A DNA stretch of 64,000 nucleotides. It comes from Plantago ovata. Lineage: Eukaryota; Streptophyta; Magnoliopsida; Lamiales; Plantaginaceae. The notes under the pieces are model-generated. The model was given only the letters and a program-made list of their open reading frames with translations. It made no database searches and had not been told where the DNA came from. Below, in pieces: positions 59,304 to 64,000 of the stretch. The stretch's first letter is position 1, and each line of letters opens with the position of its first letter. The stretch lies in the NCBI GenBank assembly GCA_028274465.1, contig CM051455.1, positions 45,339,129 to 45,403,128 on the forward strand. The letters are read 5' to 3'. The translations under genes and the position numbers were made by a program.

Positions 59304-60540
59304 CACACGGCTCTGATTGGAGTTTTTTTTATGTTTTTTTTTCCTTTTTAAATTTGAGTTTGAATTGCAATATAAAATTTGTGTAGTATAGTTTTGCAAA
59401 AAAAAAAAAAAAGGACATTCTTGGAATTTTAAGAAGTTAGGTGTATTGTATTGAATTATTTATTTAGTGTCATTGTGGTAAACTTGAAAACTTGTGAGAC
59501 AAATGTGTACTTAATGAAAAATAAAACTGTTTGGTCTAAGTTAAAAATCAAATATTTGACCAGGGGAAAAATAGTACTTTCATGGCTTTAATTCGTGAAA
59601 AGTCAAATTTGTGTGTGTGAATGTAATTACAATAATCTAGCAAGGAACCCAAATGTAATACTTGAACTTGAACTAAGAGGGGATCAGATATAAAATATAT
59701 ATATAATAGGGATACTAGATATGTAAGAAGCCTTTCTATTTATAATGGATGTGATTGTGTAAAAGAGAGGGAAAAATGCAATACCTGGGATGTTGTATGG
59801 ATCGGCGGTTTCCGTTCTAGAACTGTCGGTTCCATTTCACCATATATTGAGGTATCATAATCGACAATTACGGTTCATGGTTCTTGAACTGGGAATTACC
59901 GATTCTTGCATAACTTTTTTAAAGTTTTTATTTTAAATGTTGAAATTATAGTTGTCTCACTCTAATTAATAGAACAACATTGACTCAAATTATTCCTAGT
60001 AATATTACTAATTACTTGAATGTTTTAACAGTGTCTTGCTAGGGATGTTAAACTCTAATTATAGAGTTTAAATGTCGAATTATCCTTAAAATTAGTCAGT
60101 TCCATGGTTTTAGAAACAACGGTTCCTGGAACCTCAGAATCGAGCGGTTCCTCGTTGTTCGGAGGTTCCATAAATGTTGGAACCATAATCGTAACCGTTC
60201 AGTTTGGGTTTTTGGTTCCATTTGGCAAGATAAATGCTAATGTAATTGGGGCAAAATCAATTTGAAGATGGAGTACATAATCATATATATGAGATTATTT
60301 CAAAATTTAGGGGGTGAAATTTTATAATATAAAAAAATCACAAATTTTAAGTAGGAGATAGGAACACCCCATTATTCACTTCCAATTCCAGCCCTAAGTT
60401 TAACGATTTTAATTCATGGCAAGACAATGCATCATGCATGGATCCTGTAAATTAATGACAAGGGATAAACATTCCGGTAATACATATAGATACTATGCGT
60501 TTATCAATAATGAGGGATTGCGTCATGTCACATATATACT
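59304..60540. other. Intergenic with a GGTTCC-rich repeat
   Basis: An A run at 59398-59412 and, at about 59790-60230, many GGTTCC/GGAACC motifs in both orientations, like hAT subterminal sequence, but without ends that I can pair. No gene. Confidence 0.35.
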
Positions 60541-60564
60541 AATCGTCCAACCTTGAACTCAGTG

Positions 60565-60960
60565 GCCATGGGAAAGTCAATCAGGTGGAGATTTAATATG
60601 GGGTGAAGTTTGTATATGTGGAGTCTCGAATCCAGGTGGACGTGAGCCAAATGGCTTTGATACCACATTATATGAATTCAACTCTCTCAAAAGTTTGAAC
60701 TGTTGGGAATGTACGAAATCAAATCATTTATATTAATTCTCTAATGCTGACTCGCACTTGTGGCGAGTTTCAACCTATTTGGGGAAGTCATTAGAGTGGA
60801 AATTTAATATGAAATGAAGTTTGTCTCCACGGATATTCGAACTCAGGGGGACATGCGCTAAATGACTCTAATATCATGATAGAATTAAAACTCTTTCAAA
60901 ATTTCACACTGGTGGGGAGGTGCGAAATCTTATCATTTATACTAATTATCCAACAGACAC
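60565..60960. repeat. Diverged tandem repeat, two copies, period about 211 bp
   Basis: Both copies share GG(A/G)GAAGTCA, TTTAATATG..(G/A)TGAAGTTTG, the AACTC..TCAAAA block and the ACGAAATC..ATCATTTATA block in the same order. Confidence 0.65.
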
Positions 60961-61760
60961 CACCTTTAGGCCGACCAACACTCACCGCCATGATGTATTG
61001 GTCGGAACCTCCATCATATCGATTAAGACGAGTTAGTCGACATCATCATCAAGCCTACTAACCTTGCTCTACACATAACTCGGAGAAGAAAGACAAGTCA
61101 ACACCTTACGACCGACCAACATTTAGTAACCATGTTGCAGCCTAAGGCACATGGCAAGATGACTACGTCGACCATATTTGTAGGCCAATTATGCCAACTA
61201 ACCTAAAGTTCGTACATGGACAAAGGTGGTCAACTTATCAAATATTGTAGATGGACAATGGCGCGATCTGTAATGTACACGCTTGGCGCTTATTCGGAGG
61301 ACATAAGGGTTAACATAAACCCTAATCCTGAACTATAAATATGACACACATCCCCATACTTTGGTACAACTTACAAAGTGTAGTCACTCCAATTAGTAAA
61401 GCGTACATACCAATTTGACATAGGCAATTACCCGTCTATTAGTATGAAGGGATTCCATCACACGCGGGCTGCCCAATTCGTAGCTAAATCGTGGATCATG
61501 TCCATTAAGGGTCCATTAGCGGGAATTATCTAGAATAGTCTTTTAGTATTCCTTTATCTTTAAACATTTACTAAGTCATCAGTGAGTCGTGTCGAGTTAT
61601 AGTTGAGTCGTTGTTCTTATTCGTTAGAATCTATATTGTTCTTTATGTTGGGCTAATATCGTCAGGCCTATGGCCCGTGAGATACACTAGAAGGTTCCTA
61701 GCCAATTACATAAACCAGTCAACCCTAACTGTCACTCTCACCGATGATCTTTATTTACAA
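60961..61760. other. Probable degraded LTR sequence
   Basis: The segment with a CTATAAATA signal (61335-61343) followed by ACACATCCCC and a later GATTCCATCACACGCGGGCTG resembles the promoter and R region of plant LTRs. Ends could not be placed. A 141-codon plus-strand frame at 61760-62185 follows and has no recognised motif. Confidence 0.3.
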
Positions 61761-62592
61761 TGTCATTAAACGATGATTCCCGATGTTTTCTCTCATTGTT
61801 GCAAGACTATTCTTTTGTCGTTGTTTCGTTCATGCAAGAACACGGGCAATCTCCCCTTTATGTGTCAGATTTTCCTGGAGGATGCATGATTCGTACGTAC
61901 CATGGTAAATTACTGACTAACGAACTATCGCAGATGCCAAGATCCCTACATAGACTACCCTCATTTCCTATACGGGTCCAACTAACCGATACTTGGGAGA
62001 TTTTTAGAACTTACATTATACATCTAGAAATATCGTCTTGTGGAATTATACACCGCACAACCACAACTTGGAGTAAAACCAAAGCTATTATTCTACGCCA
62101 TATGTCAATTTATAAAACTTGTCTAAAACCTTTACCAACCCAACAATTTAGATACATCCAAGAAATAGCCATATTCTTGACTTAGGCTTTATTTATCTTT
62201 TCCATTAAAAAAATATCAGTATGATTTATTAATTAAAATTATCAAAGTTTCAACTTTCAACTAAAGCCTCCACCGTTTCCCAATATTTAAAGCAACATAA
62301 AAAAATGAAAAAGAAATAAATGCCCAACCAATCATGTGCATTTATTACCCACACCTAAATTCAACTACACTAGCCCTGCACTGCACCTGATAACAGTTAA
62401 TACTAACCGTATGTCACTGCATACTTGTCACCTGACTGAATCATTACTCAATTATTTTTATTCACCGTATTTCCTTTTCTTTTTTATTTTTTCAAATTAC
62501 AAAAATACAAAAACAAAACCCTTTTCTTTTTCGGCATTGTGATTCTCTGCATCTTCGTCTTCATTCCATCCTTTTTCTCCACCTGCAACTGC

Positions 62593-62598
62593 CACGTG
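62593..62598 (+). promoter_or_regulatory. G-box CACGTG upstream of the Sec14-like gene
   Basis: GCCACGTGTC contains the palindromic G-box with ABRE-like flanks, 360 bp upstream of the start codon. It would bind bZIP or bHLH factors; function is inferred. Confidence 0.5.
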
Positions 62599-62957
62599 TC
62601 ACTCGGTCCCACCGCATTGGATCCTCCCTGTACTCCTCTCTCTCAAAACGCCGTCGTTGAACACATTCTTCTTTTGTTCATTCATAAATAAATTCGATTT
62701 TTATTATTTATTTATTTATTTATACTCGTTTTGTTAATTTCGCCCACCGTTACGGTTTTGCCTCAACAATCTCGTAACGCTTTTTTCTCGAGGGTTTGGC
62801 TGTGTTGTACTCTATAGAAGTATTATAGCATTGACTATTTGCTTCTCGATCTGCGTGTTCAATTGGTGTTCATCCATTGATTCAGCTGTCTTTAAACCTT
62901 CGACTGTTTTTGATTGATCGTCGAGGCTAGGGTTTATCGGCGATCTGTGAGTTTACG

Positions 62958-64000
62958 ATGTCGGGACCATTGGACAGATTTGCGAGACCTTGTGAGTTCA
63001 ATTTCGATTCTGCATTTCGCACTGTGAGCTGGCTTTTGTTCATTTCTTCGATATTTAGGGTTTTTGTTATTTGCTTGAAACCTGTGTGCTGATTTTTTTT
63101 TATTGTTTTGTTCTATGAGCTGAATTTTTGGCTGAGTTTGTAGCTCGATTGTTTGATTGTTTTGTTCTATGAGCTGAATTTTGTTCGGGCTATCCGATTT
63201 AGGGTTTTTTCGGTTTGTTGTGATTTTTAATTGGAGTGTTTGAGCTGATTGTTTTGGGTTTGATTAGTGCTGTTCTGGTGAGAGAATTTGAGTTTGGATT
63301 GTTTAAGGAATCTCCAAATACTCTGTATTCTTCCAGTTTTACTAGTCAATGCTGAAAACTTCCATTCAATTTGTGGTCATAATTGTTTTGGTGTAACATT
63401 GTTTATGATTGTTTGAGTGTTGTTCTTCATGATTTTTGGAGGATTATATAAAAGCTGATATGGTTTTATGTTGGTAATCATGTTAATGTTTGGTGTTTAA
63501 TCAGTGCTTATGATAATGGGTGTGTATTATCTAGAAACTGTCCTCTTGTTAGTGTGTCTGTGTTTCTTTTCTAATCAAGTATATCCTGGGCTTTCTCTTG
63601 TTTGTATGCTTGTGTCTAATCGTGTGACAACCTTTAGCGAATACATAGTTTGTAGTTACATGAGCTTCTATAGCTGTAAACTTAGGATTAATGGTTTCCT
63701 CTTGAACAGGTTTTGATGGATCATCTGGTAATGATGAGAGGAGGGATAGAAAGTCTGATTTTGAGAATTCAGAAGATGAGAGGAAGACAAAAATTGGTGC
63801 ACTAAAAAAGAAAGCGCTCAATGCATCTACAAAATTTAAGCATTCTCTCAAGAAGAAGAGCAATAGAAGAAAAAGTGATGGTAGAGTCAGTTCTGTTTCA
63901 ATTGAGGACATTCGAGATGCTGAAGAACTGCAAGCTGTTGAGTCATTCAGACAGTCTCTGATACTGGATGAGTTGCTGCCCCAAAAGTTTGATGATTACC
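62958..64000 (+). CDS. Sec14-like phosphatidylinositol transfer protein (SFH type), 5' part only
   Basis: Exon 1 (62958-62991) encodes [11 protein letters not shown] plus the first base of a Cys codon. A GTGAGT donor and a 718-bp intron with a ttgaacag acceptor follow. Exon 2 starts at 63710 and runs off the window. The joined protein begins [17 protein letters not shown], then an acidic segment, a very basic [18 protein letters not shown] region, and [20 protein letters not shown]. The last leads into [14 protein letters not shown], the N-terminal CRAL-TRIO helix region of plant Sec14-nodulin-like (SFH) proteins. These exchange phosphatidylinositol and phosphatidylcholine and support phosphoinositide signalling at membranes; some carry a C-terminal nodulin domain, which would lie outside this window. 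The start is the first ATG after a pyrimidine-rich leader. Confidence 0.9.

Noticed and set aside
59790..60230. GGTTCC-rich segment as a hAT element
   Set aside because: Subterminal-like motifs are present but no terminal repeats or 8-bp duplication could be paired.
61760..62185. Plus-strand frame of 141 codons
   Set aside because: No domain, no promoter or splice context, and it lies beside degraded LTR-like sequence; the length is possible by chance.
1..64000. tRNA and rRNA genes
   Set aside because: Reading both strands I saw no cloverleaf with the conserved A and B box sequences and no rRNA segments; a covariance-model scan would be decisive.

Overview
The window is nuclear DNA of a eudicot plant: AT-rich, with spliced genes (GT-AG introns), TATA-type promoters, G-box elements and a dense load of class I and class II transposons. 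I cannot name the species from the sequence.

Four host genes can be supported, plus one broken duplicate. (1) 1686-4970 (-): a three-exon RING-finger protein of 433 aa with an acylation-type N-terminus. (2) 19015-19938 (-): a three-exon 93-aa secreted peptide precursor whose C-terminus matches the Casparian strip integrity factor (CIF) family; a diverged tandem copy lies at 22875-23359, with its mature peptide intact but out of phase with exon 2. (3) 44284-44793 (-): a single-exon group S1 bZIP transcription factor, preceded by the conserved sucrose-control upstream ORF at 44974-45105. (4) 62958 to the right edge (+): the first two exons of a Sec14-like phosphatidylinositol transfer protein.

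The rest is mostly transposons, many with definable ends. There is an apparently intact two-gene PIF/Harbinger element (12630-16849, TTA target duplication). A Tourist-like MITE lies beside it (12035-12401), with another at 32385-32723. A small hAT element is at 7733-8204. A larger hAT (48896-53911) carries a decayed transposase and is itself split by a second hAT-type element. A Mutator-like element (21098-21817) carries GC-rich palindromes. Stowaway-type MITEs sit at 11458, 17067, 45917, 47620 and 56000. A CACTA end (46367) is flanked by a 746-bp direct duplication. A compact minus-strand LTR retrotransposon without coding sequence (57363-58815) is followed by a third, truncated LTR copy. 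A long-TIR element (26598-30389) carries a roughly 60-bp tandem array. A LINE-type RNase H remnant is at 9547-10149. A degenerate TTCAG-rich repeat family recurs at least six times.

The host genes are unrelated to one another and do not form a cluster; the only local gene family is the CIF pair. The observations I would follow up first are the CIF pair, the uORF-controlled bZIP, the ladder of perfect hairpins upstream of the Harbinger genes, and the large direct duplication around the CACTA end.
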